Shown: one piece after another, positions 37,315-44,511 of the stretch
How the letters are laid out: each line of letters begins with the position of its first letter
Numbering within the stretch: position 1 is the first letter of the stretch
Assembly (NCBI GenBank): GCA_031315995.1
Contig: JALDRG010000003.1
Coordinates: 1 to 64,000, forward strand
Direction of reading: 5' to 3'
Length of the DNA: 64,000 nucleotides
DNA from: Nitrospira sp.
GTDB taxonomy: Bacteria > Nitrospirota > Nitrospiria > Nitrospirales > Nitrospiraceae
Program-made: the position numbers and the translations under genes
Notes under the pieces: model-generated
Database searches by the model: none
What the model was told of the DNA's origin: nothing
Seen by the model: the letters and a program-made list of their open reading frames with translations, nothing else

Positions 37315-38112
37315 TTACATGTACCCCTTCTTGCGGAGCATCTCCATGCCTCGCCCCGCGTCCTGCGCACGGCCCGCTCGTTCCGCCACATGACTCCCCC
37401 GCAGTTCGGTAATAATCTCGTCGACCGTCTTCGCCGTAGATTGGATGGGCATGGTGCAGGGCGCACAGCCCAAGCTTCGATAGCGCGTCCCATCTCCTCT
37501 GTCGAGATACAGATCCATGAATGGAATGTTCTCGTGCTTGATGTATTCCCAGATGTTGATCTCGGTCCAATCGAGGAGCGGATGAATCCGGATATGCGTG
37601 CCCGGCGGAAAGGTCGTCTTGAACTGGTCCCACAATTCCGGCGGCTGATCACGAAAGTCCCAATCACCATGTTTGTCGCGAGGAGAAAAATATCGTTCCT
37701 TTGCCCTGGTGCTGTCTTCATCCGCGCGAACGCCGAGGATAATGCCGGTGTAACCTTTCTCTTCGACCAGATTCTTCATGGCCGTTGTCTTCAAGGCGGT
37801 ACAGCAGACATCTCGCCCCAGAGTATGGTTCATACCCGCAGCCAGAGCTTCCTTGTTCTGACCAACGACCAGATTCAACCGCCATTCGCGTGCAATCCGA
37901 TCGCGGTATTCGATCATCGCCGGGATCTTGTAACTGGTATCCACATGAAGCAACGGGAAGGGCACATGCCCGAAAAACGCCTTGCGGGCCAGCCACAGGA
38001 GCACCGTCGAATCCTTCCCCATCGACCAGAGCATGGCAAGATGATTGAAATGCTTATAGGCTTCCCGGAGGATATAGACGCTTTGATCTTCGAGTTGACG
38101 CAAATGTTTCAT
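37315..38112 (-). CDS. cysD: Sulfate adenylyltransferase subunit 2
   Basis: A 265-residue ATP-sulfurylase catalytic subunit that adenylates sulfate to APS with the help of the CysN GTPase. The PP-loop is S30-M-G-K-D-S-T36. '[17 protein letters not shown]' and '[14 protein letters not shown]' with the conserved R/RxE and '[20 protein letters not shown]' are family motifs. 'GCAPCT' near 218 is a conserved Cys pair. The length is slightly short of the E. coli enzyme. It lies 17 bases after the TrpD2-like gene and 75 bases before cysN in the same direction. Confidence 0.96.
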   Translation of the reverse strand: MKHLRQLEDQSVYILREAYKHFNHLAMLWSMGKDSTVLLWLARKAFFGHVPFPLLHVDTSYKIPAMIEYRDRIAREWRLNLVVGQNKEALAAGMNHTLGRDVCCTALKTTAMKNLVEEKGYTGIILGVRADEDSTRAKERYFSPRDKHGDWDFRDQPPELWDQFKTTFPPGTHIRIHPLLDWTEINIWEYIKHENIPFMDLYLDRGDGTRYRSLGCAPCTMPIQSTAKTVDEIITELRGSHVAERAGRAQDAGRGMEMLRKKGYM

Positions 38113-38129
38113 GATTCACACTCTTCTGG

Positions 38130-39197
38130 TTACGCTGACAGGCCGACCTTGGGCTCACGACCGGCGCTCGATCCGGCGGCCGCCACCAGCTCCGCCAGCT
38201 TAGCCTTGGCCTGTCCGGACTCCAGTGCGCTTCTGGCAGTCACAAGATTTCCGGTGATCGACGCCCCCTTGCCGGCCGCATACAGCAACATCGCCGCATT
38301 GAGAAGCACCCAGTCGCGCTGCCCCCCCTGAATCTCATTTGCAAGCAGCCGCTTGATCAGATCGGCCTCCCGCTCCCGTTGCTCAACAGGGAATCCGGCC
38401 ATCTCACGAAACGTCGCCATCGTCAGCCCCGCATCCTTTGGCTGGAAGGTAAACGGAGTGATGCGCTCGTCCTTCAGTTCTAAAAGCCGCGTCGAATTGC
38501 CGATCGAGAGCTCCGGATCACCTTCGACACCGCGGATGACCAATGCACGCGGACAACTCAACATGCGCAAGGCTTCGATTGTCTTCTCAAAGTAGGGCGG
38601 ATGCGACAGGCCGATCACCTGTGAGGTCGCACGGGCGGGGTTGAGCATTCGCGCCACGGGATGGAAAAAATTCCGTACACCCAATTCCTGCCGCATTTCC
38701 AGAAACCGGCTTACTGGCGGGTGATACAGCGCCAGGTCCAAGTAGGCAAACCCTTTCTTTTCCAGCTCGGCTCCGACCAACTTGGCCGTCATATCGATAG
38801 GAATGCCCAACAATTTCAGCACGGACGAGATGCCCCGTCGATCCGGAGGCCCATCCACCCCATGCAGCAACAGGACCGCTCCGGCTGCTGCCGCGACAAT
38901 CGCGGCGGGAATAATTGCGTGAAAGGTCTCCCGCTTGCCCCCATAAACGGGAACATCGACGACTCCCAGCCCAGCACGAACGGGCACCGGCGGAACATAT
39001 TGGCGGGCGGTCGCGGTGAAGGCGGCTAACTCTGAGAACGATTCCGACTTGAATCGCATGGCAATGAGGAAGGCTCCGACCTGGGCAGGTGTCGCGGTCC
39101 CCTCGATCAACAGGCGCATGGCCTGCTTGGCTTCCTCCCACGTGAGATCCTTGGATGTTTTTTGACCTTTGGCGACTTTCGCGAGCAGATGTTGCAT
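38130..39197 (-). CDS. TrpD2-like protein (anthranilate phosphoribosyltransferase fold)
   Basis: A 355-residue protein with the TrpD nucleoside-phosphorylase/transferase fold: helical 'LTWEEAKQAMRLLIEGTATP' and 'VGAFLIAMRFKSES', 'AAGAVLLLHGVDG', and 'LGIPIDMTAK'. The PRPP-binding GTGGD motif of real TrpD is replaced by 'VYGGKRETFHAI', so catalysis as a Trp-pathway enzyme is doubtful. It resembles the TrpD2/YbiB group, which binds nucleic acid in E. coli. It sits inside the sulfate-assimilation operon, between cysH and cysD, an unexpected place for a Trp-type enzyme. No other trp gene is in the window. Confidence 0.85.
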   Translation of the reverse strand: MQHLLAKVAKGQKTSKDLTWEEAKQAMRLLIEGTATPAQVGAFLIAMRFKSESFSELAAFTATARQYVPPVPVRAGLGVVDVPVYGGKRETFHAIIPAAIVAAAAGAVLLLHGVDGPPDRRGISSVLKLLGIPIDMTAKLVGAELEKKGFAYLDLALYHPPVSRFLEMRQELGVRNFFHPVARMLNPARATSQVIGLSHPPYFEKTIEALRMLSCPRALVIRGVEGDPELSIGNSTRLLELKDERITPFTFQPKDAGLTMATFREMAGFPVEQREREADLIKRLLANEIQGGQRDWVLLNAAMLLYAAGKGASITGNLVTARSALESGQAKAKLAELVAAAGSSAGREPKVGLSA

Positions 39198-39237
39198 GGA
39201 TCGTACTGACCTTGTCTGATTTCAGGGTGATGCAATA

Positions 39238-39960
39238 TTACTTGTGGAGGCCGCACTCGGTCTTGCCGAAATTCTTCCACCGACCGGAACGCGGATCGGC
39301 TCCCGGAAGGACTGGCGCCGTACAATGGGTACAGCCGATGCTGGGGTAATTACGGTCGTGTAGCGCGTTATACGGGACCTCATGGAGCTGGAGATATGTC
39401 CAGACGTCTTCACTGCTCCATCGGGCCAGCGGATTCACTTTGACCAGATTGAATTTCTTGTCCCACTCGATCAGCCCGGCGTTCGCCCTTGTCGGAGCTT
39501 GGTCTCGCCTGATCCCGGTGATCCAAGCCCTATACCCGGCGAGAATGCGAGTGAGCGGTTCGATTTTCCGCAACTCGCAGCAGAGGTCCGGCTTGCTCGC
39601 CCATAACATCGCTCCCTGCTGGGAAGCCTGCTGTTCCGGCGTCAATAGGGATTTCATTGCAATGACCTGCGCCGGCTTCAACCCGTACCGCGCGATAATC
39701 CGGTCACGCACGTCGAAGGTTTCAGGAAACAGAAAGTCCGTATCCAGATAAAAGAGCGGTGCCTCCGGATCGATCCGATGCACCATATCCACCAGGGCGA
39801 CATCCTCCGCCCCAAAACTGCAGGCCAGCACAATTCGCTGCCGGAAGGTCGTGAGCGCATACTCCAGCACCTCCCATGGCTGCTTGGACTCAAACGAGTC
39901 GCTCAGCGCATTCAGCTCTGCGTCGGATGGTCGTGCAGCAGGCGTCTGTTCGTCTGGCAT
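39238..39960 (-). CDS. cysH: Adenylylsulfate reductase (APS type, thioredoxin- or glutathione-dependent)
   Basis: A 240-residue assimilatory reductase of the CysH family that reduces APS to sulfite and AMP. 'VLACSFGAEDVALVDMV' is the PP-loop-like region. Four conserved Cys, C127-C128 (LCCELRK) and C210, C213 (GCTHC), are the ligands of a [4Fe-4S] cluster, the mark of APS-specific enzymes, and 'ECGLHK' at the C-terminus holds the catalytic Cys236. PAPS-specific CysH lacks the Cys pairs. The ATG at 39960 follows GAGGGG and lies 5 bases after the sulfite reductase stop. Confidence 0.95.
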   Translation of the reverse strand: MPDEQTPAARPSDAELNALSDSFESKQPWEVLEYALTTFRQRIVLACSFGAEDVALVDMVHRIDPEAPLFYLDTDFLFPETFDVRDRIIARYGLKPAQVIAMKSLLTPEQQASQQGAMLWASKPDLCCELRKIEPLTRILAGYRAWITGIRRDQAPTRANAGLIEWDKKFNLVKVNPLARWSSEDVWTYLQLHEVPYNALHDRNYPSIGCTHCTAPVLPGADPRSGRWKNFGKTECGLHK

Positions 39961-39965
39961 CCCGT

Positions 39966-42437
39966 TTACCCCTCGACCTTTTCCACCAGGATTTTGAAAT
40001 GCGTGGCCTCCGGTTCCAACGGTCCCTCCTTGAGAATCTTGTGTCCGTCGTTCCGCAAGCTCATCGGCACATTTCGAATGGGCTCTCCGGCGTCGAGCCA
40101 GACTTCCAGCTGCTCGCCGTTGTCCATCATTTCCAGTTTCAATTTGGTCTTCACATAGTTCATCGGACAGGCGACGCCGCGCAGATCGTACACGGGCGCC
40201 GTGGCAACGGGAGCGGCCGGCACCACGGCGGGAGTCGCCGGTGGCCCAGTGTCCTCTTTCACCTGGGCCAACTTCAGATCTTTGCCCAGTTGCTCCGTGG
40301 CCGCTCTGCACACCGCGAGGAACTGTTTCGCAAACGCCATTTTCTCCGCCGCCGTCTCGGCGGTCGCATCCTTCGAACCGAGGTCGCCGACCTGCGCGCC
40401 AAGATCCTTGTATGTGGCCGGAACGATGCCTTTGCTTGCCAGCCGCAGATCGAACTCCTGAAAGGTGTCGGCATCGGTCGCCGGATCGACCCCCTCGGTG
40501 ACCAGCAGGCCTTTCGCCGCCGCCAACACCGCCCGATACGATTTATTCACCGACAGAGCATACTGATGCTTCTCGACAAGCAATTTCGCCTGATAGAGTT
40601 CCTGATCGGCCTCCAGCATGCGGTCGTCGATCATCTCCAAGGCACCCCCCGCGCACTCACCGGGACCGAGATCCTCAAGCACAAATTCCGCCTCCCCTTC
40701 CCAATCGTAATAATAGGTCGGGTCCTGGTCATGTGTCGGCACGATCGTATAAGGAATGAGCTCATCCTTGAGGACGTTTTTTCCGACTCGCGCGATGAAC
40801 GACTGAAGCGTCTCCCCGGCCTTCCGATCCCGACGATAGACGTCCACCAGATGGCGCACTGCCGCCGGCACACTCTTGGCCGGCAGCTTGACCACCAACT
40901 GTCCGATCTTCGGCGTGCCGTCCACGTGCCCGCCCAGATGCAGTTCATAATGCGGAGCCGTATGCTCGCCGAGACGTTTGCCGACTCCATGCAAGCCGAT
41001 GGTGGCAATATGGTGCTGGGCGCAGGAGTTATGGCATCCGCTGATCTTGACACTGACATCCCTCAGGTCTTCGGGAACCTGGCCGGCTGGAAACACTTCG
41101 GCCAAAGCTCGCGCCATACCTTTGGAGGAGGTGATTCCCAAGCCGCAGGTGTCGGTGCCGGGACAGGCGATGATGTCCTCGACGAGTTCAGCGCCGGGAT
41201 CGCCCAAGCTATGCGCCACGAGCTCCTGATAGAATTCTTCCAGCCGTCCCTCGGCAATCCATCGGATGACCACGTTCTGATTAATGGTGGTGCGGATGTT
41301 GCCGTTCGAATAGCGTTCGGCCAGATCCGCGACGACCCACATTTGCTCACCCGTCAAATCACCCATCGGCAATTTGATCGCCGCCGTGACAAAGCCCGCC
41401 TGTCGCTGCGGAACCACATTGGTGCGCGTCCAGGCCTGGAACGCGGAGGCCTGGCCATTCAACGACCCGACACCATTCCCCTTGCCGTTGGAGGGGATGC
41501 CTGCCTTGCTCGGCATGATCAACGGCGGCACATCGGCATACTCCAGCAACTTGATCGGCTCATGCGTCGGCACCGCATACCCCATGGACGCGTAGGCCGC
41601 TTCCCAGCGACGCTTGAATTCCTCGAAGCCGAGCTTCTCGATGACGAACTTCATGCGCGCCTTGTTGCGATTCTTGCGGTTCCCCAGCGTATCGAACACC
41701 TTGATCACCGCCTCGATGGTCGGAAGCAATTCATCCATCGGCGTAAATTCTCTCAGCACTTGGGCCATGCGCGGCGTCGATCCCAATCCACCGCCCGCCA
41801 CCATTCGGAAACCGATGGCCCCGTCGGCCCGTTTCGCCGCGAGCAACCCTATGTCGTGAATGGGTGTGAGGGCGCAATCCTGCCGGCACCCGGACAGCGC
41901 AATCTTGAACTTCCGCGGGAGACTCTGATTCAACGGATTGCGCAAGAGGTGATAGGCCACCGTCTTCGCGTACGGCGTCACATCGAAGACCTCTCCCTGG
42001 CACACGCCCGCCAAATGACAGGCCGTGACGTTGCGGACGGTATTCGCACAGGCCTCGCGCGTGGTCAGCCCTACAGACGCCAACAGACGCATCATCTCAG
42101 GGACATGTTTGAGTTCCACGAAGTGCAGTTGAATATCCTGGCGTGTCGTGACATGACCCACCCCGGTGGCGAACTGGTCGGCAAGGTCAGCCACTTGGCG
42201 CAACTGATTTCCCGTCAGTCCGCCGAACGGGATCTTAATCCGCACCATCTGAACCCCGGGTTGCCGCTGGCCATAGATCCCGTATTGCAGACGGAAGGGT
42301 TTGAAGATGTCGGTCGAGAGATCTCCCCCAAGGACCCGATGGGCCTCCGCTTCAAACGTTTCGATTTCTTCGACGATATGGGCTGGAATGGGCTCCGTTT
42401 TGATCGCTGGACGGAGAGCCACTGTATTAGGAGTCAT
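39966..42437 (-). CDS. Ferredoxin-type sulfite/nitrite reductase fused to a HEPN-like and a TusA domain
   Basis: An 823-residue fusion. Residues 1-560 form a siroheme reductase of the NirA/Sir family with two homologous halves: the second carries the [4Fe-4S] ligands C425, C431 (CPGTDTC), C468 and C472 (GCHNSC), which bridge to siroheme. The first half keeps 'SGCRQDC' at 182-188. Residues 600-715 are a helical block of HEPN type ('YALSVNKSYRAVLAAAKGLL'). Residues 748-823 match TusA, with 'YDLRGVACPMN' holding the sulfur-carrier Cys757. It should reduce sulfite to sulfide; nitrite is the alternative. The TusA domain suggests that sulfide or persulfide is passed on. It is the first enzyme gene behind the Rrf2 regulator. 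Confidence 0.92.
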   Translation of the reverse strand: MTPNTVALRPAIKTEPIPAHIVEEIETFEAEAHRVLGGDLSTDIFKPFRLQYGIYGQRQPGVQMVRIKIPFGGLTGNQLRQVADLADQFATGVGHVTTRQDIQLHFVELKHVPEMMRLLASVGLTTREACANTVRNVTACHLAGVCQGEVFDVTPYAKTVAYHLLRNPLNQSLPRKFKIALSGCRQDCALTPIHDIGLLAAKRADGAIGFRMVAGGGLGSTPRMAQVLREFTPMDELLPTIEAVIKVFDTLGNRKNRNKARMKFVIEKLGFEEFKRRWEAAYASMGYAVPTHEPIKLLEYADVPPLIMPSKAGIPSNGKGNGVGSLNGQASAFQAWTRTNVVPQRQAGFVTAAIKLPMGDLTGEQMWVVADLAERYSNGNIRTTINQNVVIRWIAEGRLEEFYQELVAHSLGDPGAELVEDIIACPGTDTCGLGITSSKGMARALAEVFPAGQVPEDLRDVSVKISGCHNSCAQHHIATIGLHGVGKRLGEHTAPHYELHLGGHVDGTPKIGQLVVKLPAKSVPAAVRHLVDVYRRDRKAGETLQSFIARVGKNVLKDELIPYTIVPTHDQDPTYYYDWEGEAEFVLEDLGPGECAGGALEMIDDRMLEADQELYQAKLLVEKHQYALSVNKSYRAVLAAAKGLLVTEGVDPATDADTFQEFDLRLASKGIVPATYKDLGAQVGDLGSKDATAETAAEKMAFAKQFLAVCRAATEQLGKDLKLAQVKEDTGPPATPAVVPAAPVATAPVYDLRGVACPMNYVKTKLKLEMMDNGEQLEVWLDAGEPIRNVPMSLRNDGHKILKEGPLEPEATHFKILVEKVEG

Positions 42438-42491
42438 AATGACGACCTCGTCGGTTGGAGAATAATGTGCGTGGGCATGATTCAGGCCGTT

Positions 42492-42944
42492 TCAGATGTG
42501 ATACATCAATGTATGCTGCGCGTCGAGAGCCCGCTGGCGCTGGGCCAATTCCTCGACCGTGACTTCCGAAAGAACACTCAGTTCCGCCCGTTTCACCCGA
42601 TCCCAAATGTGTGCAAGCAAGGCCTCCTGCTTCGCCCCTCGCGCTGATGAGTTCTTCATGCCGACCTCTCCATTCGAGGTGAGAAGCGGGCCTTCTAATG
42701 CGTCGAGAATGTCCGCCACGGACAACTCCGAGGGCTTGCGGCTCAGCACATACCCGCCTTGAGCTCCCCGCTGACTGGTAACCACCCCAGCCTTTTTCAT
42801 CGCATGAAGAACCTGCTCCAGGAACCGGGCCGGAATTGCTTGGCGTTTGGCAATCGACTTGGCACAGACCGGCTGTTCGTCATGCTGTAACGCCAGATCC
42901 ACGGCGGCAATAATTCCATAGGTGGCTCGAAGACTAACCTTCAT
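42492..42944 (-). CDS. Rrf2 family transcriptional regulator
   Basis: A 150-residue winged-helix regulator. 'MKVSLRATYGIIAAVDLALQ' and 'IPARFLEQVLHAMKKAGVV' followed by 'RGAQGGYVLSRKP' are the Rrf2 core. It lacks the Cys triad that binds an Fe-S cluster in IscR; only one Cys (C27) is present. This fits CymR-like regulators of cysteine metabolism that sense O-acetylserine or cysteine rather than Fe-S status. It is the first gene of the sulfur operon, 54 bases ahead of the sulfite reductase gene, with its own promoter and palindrome just upstream, so autoregulation is likely. Confidence 0.94.
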   Translation of the reverse strand: MKVSLRATYGIIAAVDLALQHDEQPVCAKSIAKRQAIPARFLEQVLHAMKKAGVVTSQRGAQGGYVLSRKPSELSVADILDALEGPLLTSNGEVGMKNSSARGAKQEALLAHIWDRVKRAELSVLSEVTVEELAQRQRALDAQHTLMYHI

Positions 42945-42963
42945 TTGCGAGTATTCCGATGGG

Positions 42964-43005
42964 GATTCATGAATCTCTATACCTTGAGCGCGACTTTACT
43001 GTCAA
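42964..43005 (-). promoter_or_regulatory. Rrf2/sulfur operon promoter with palindromic operator
   Basis: On the minus strand TTGACA (43000-43005) and TATAGA (42976-42981) are separated by 18 bases, a strong sigma-70 promoter. A perfect 12-bp palindrome, GATTCATGAATC (42964-42975), follows directly and covers the expected start site. The regulator gene starts 20 bases further down. This places a repressor site over the transcription start, as expected for an autoregulated Rrf2 gene. Confidence 0.8.
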
Positions 43006-43215
43006 GCCAGGCTGTATGCCATATCCGATAACCACGCCGTGAGCCATAGAGATATGGGGATGTCCGGAGAGCACCCGCGGCCGCCGCTTCATTTCTGCTT
43101 GCCTCCGTTTCACGGCACCACGCTTCGACCGCCACCGCCTTGCGACCCCAGGGCCATGCCGACCCATAAATGGTTCACACCCGTCGTCGGCCACATCTCG
43201 GTACATTTTTGGTGA

Positions 43216-43244
43216 TTGACATCATCTGGGGCCTGCGCAATAAT
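43216..43244 (+). promoter_or_regulatory. Strong sigma-70 promoter for the Fis-type regulator
   Basis: TTGACA (43216-43221) and AATAAT (43239-43244) are separated by exactly 17 bases. The next start codon in frame is the ATG at 43272, about 20 bases after the expected transcription start. The gene is divergent from the Rrf2 operon. Confidence 0.8.
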
Positions 43245-43271
43245 CCCGCCCTCTTCTTCCTCGGTATCTTC

Positions 43272-43856
43272 ATGACGCTGCGATCATCAACATTTAATAT
43301 CCTCTTACTCAGCTCTGACAGCGAGATCCAAGCTCACTACAAGGACCTTTTCGGCGAGCAGGCGGTCACCATCGGCCGCGAGGGACTGTCGCTCTCGAAG
43401 GACATTGCGAAGCGTGGGTACGATGCCGTCATTGTGGAATCGAAAACCCTGACGACGGCAGACCTTGGGAAGTGGCTTGCGGGGATCGATCCAGCGCGGA
43501 CGCTCTTGCTCGCAGGATCTCGAACGGTTCTGAAACGGACCGCAACGTTGCTACGCGCAACCAAGCCTCCTAAGGCGGACCTACCGCTCTCCAATGGAAC
43601 AGGGCAATCGGTCTGCTTGGAATCTTTTCTGGAACATAAAGTCGGTGATTTCGTCAAAGGGATGCGGAACGGCTCGGGAAGAAACCTCCATCCGATGCTG
43701 ATCGCCGCCGTCGAACGCCCTTTGATCTTACTGACCCTGCGGGAGACCAAGGGCAACCAGATCCAAGCCGCCGAACTGCTCGGGCTGAATCGAAATACAT
43801 TGAGAAAAAAGATTCTTGATCTGGATATCCCGGTCAAACGCGCAAGGGCGAGCTAG
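43272..43856 (+). CDS. Fis/NtrC-type C-terminal HTH regulator with a degenerate receiver-like N-terminus
   Basis: A 194-residue protein. The C-terminus ends with the Fis-family helix-turn-helix 'ETKGNQIQAAELLGLNRNTL' followed by RKKILDLDI, as in NtrC-type activators and Fis. The N-terminal 90 residues begin 'TFNILLLSSDSEIQAHYKDL' and look like a receiver domain (alpha/beta pattern), but the phosphoacceptor region reads 'YDAVIVESKTL', without a clear Asp at the usual place. No sigma-54 ATPase domain is present. I chose the ATG at 43272 because the promoter lies between it and a longer frame. There is no clear ribosome site. It may act together with the HU gene just downstream. Confidence 0.8.
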   Translation: MTLRSSTFNILLLSSDSEIQAHYKDLFGEQAVTIGREGLSLSKDIAKRGYDAVIVESKTLTTADLGKWLAGIDPARTLLLAGSRTVLKRTATLLRATKPPKADLPLSNGTGQSVCLESFLEHKVGDFVKGMRNGSGRNLHPMLIAAVERPLILLTLRETKGNQIQAAELLGLNRNTLRKKILDLDIPVKRARAS

Positions 43857-43943
43857 ATTCGCCCGCGTCTGAACCCTCACCAGAGGCGCCAGATCGATGC
43901 GCCCATACATCCACCGGTCGCCAACCACCAATGGAGGGAAGCA

Positions 43944-44216
43944 ATGACCAAGGAAGAACTGATTGCGAAAATGGCCAATAGCGCCGGAATCACCAAAGTC
44001 GCAGCGACGGTTGCACTCGAAGCCTTCACCGGAGCGGTCACCACATCGCTCAAGAAGGGAAAACGCGTGACGCTGGTAAATTTCGGTACCTTTACGATTT
44101 CGAAACGGAAGGCCAGGATGGGACGTAATCCGCGGACCGGCGAGGCCCTGAAGATTCCCGCCGCCCGCATCCCCAAATTCTCAGCCGGCAAAGAGCTGAA
44201 AGCGGCGGTCAAGTAG
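43944..44216 (+). CDS. HU family DNA-binding protein
   Basis: A 90-residue HU-type protein that wraps or bends DNA as a dimer. 'MTKEELIAKMANSAGITKVA' begins the core, 'NFGTFTISKRKARMGRNPRT' covers the arm region and 'PKFSAGKELKAAV' is the conserved C-terminus. The short second helix differs from the other HU/IHF copy at 19419-19697. AATGGAGGGAAGCAATG gives a good ribosome site. It lies 87 bases after the Fis-type gene on the same strand. Confidence 0.94.
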   Translation: MTKEELIAKMANSAGITKVAATVALEAFTGAVTTSLKKGKRVTLVNFGTFTISKRKARMGRNPRTGEALKIPAARIPKFSAGKELKAAVK

Positions 44217-44309
44217 CCTCTCGCCGTCAAACCCGATGTCAGCTGCATGATGGGGCGGCATTTCTTTCACGAGGTCGCTGAGAAAAGCCCCTCTCGCCAG
44301 CGGGTTTCC

Positions 44310-44336
44310 TTGACACCTTTGGTGAGGCTGTATTAG
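44310..44336 (+). promoter_or_regulatory. Candidate promoter of tRNA-Val
   Basis: TTGACA (44310-44315) is followed after 15 bases by TATTAG (44331-44336). The tRNA begins 15 bases further on. The -35 box is perfect, but the spacer is short and the -10 box weak. Confidence 0.45.
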
Positions 44337-44350
44337 CATCGCCGGGCGAT

Positions 44351-44425
44351 AGGCGCGTAGCTCAGGGGGAGAGCGCTACCTTGACACGGTAGAGGTCGAC
44401 GGTTCAAGACCGTCCGCGCCTACCA
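44351..44425 (+). tRNA. tRNA-Val(GAC)
   Basis: A complete tRNA. The acceptor stem AGGCGCG pairs with CGCGCCT, followed by discriminator A and an encoded CCA. The D-arm is GCTCAGGGGGAGAGC, the anticodon stem-loop CTACC-TTGACAC-GGTAG has anticodon GAC, and the T-loop is GGTTCAAGAC. It is followed by TTTTT. It reads GTC and GTT codons. Confidence 0.96.
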
Positions 44426-44511
44426 TTTTTGGTTCGCTCACACATTCGTGATCCGACTACCGGCGGCATGGTGGTCGGCACGGCGCTGTATTTTTTGTAG
44501 GATTGACCGGA

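Noticed and set aside
39876-42647. A 923-codon open frame on the plus strand across the sulfite reductase locus
   Set aside because: It is antisense to the 823-residue reductase, shows no domain pattern, and arises from codon bias in a GC-rich gene.
43170-43271. N-terminal extension of the Fis-type regulator
   Set aside because: The strong promoter at 43216-43244 lies inside it, so translation must begin later, at 43272.
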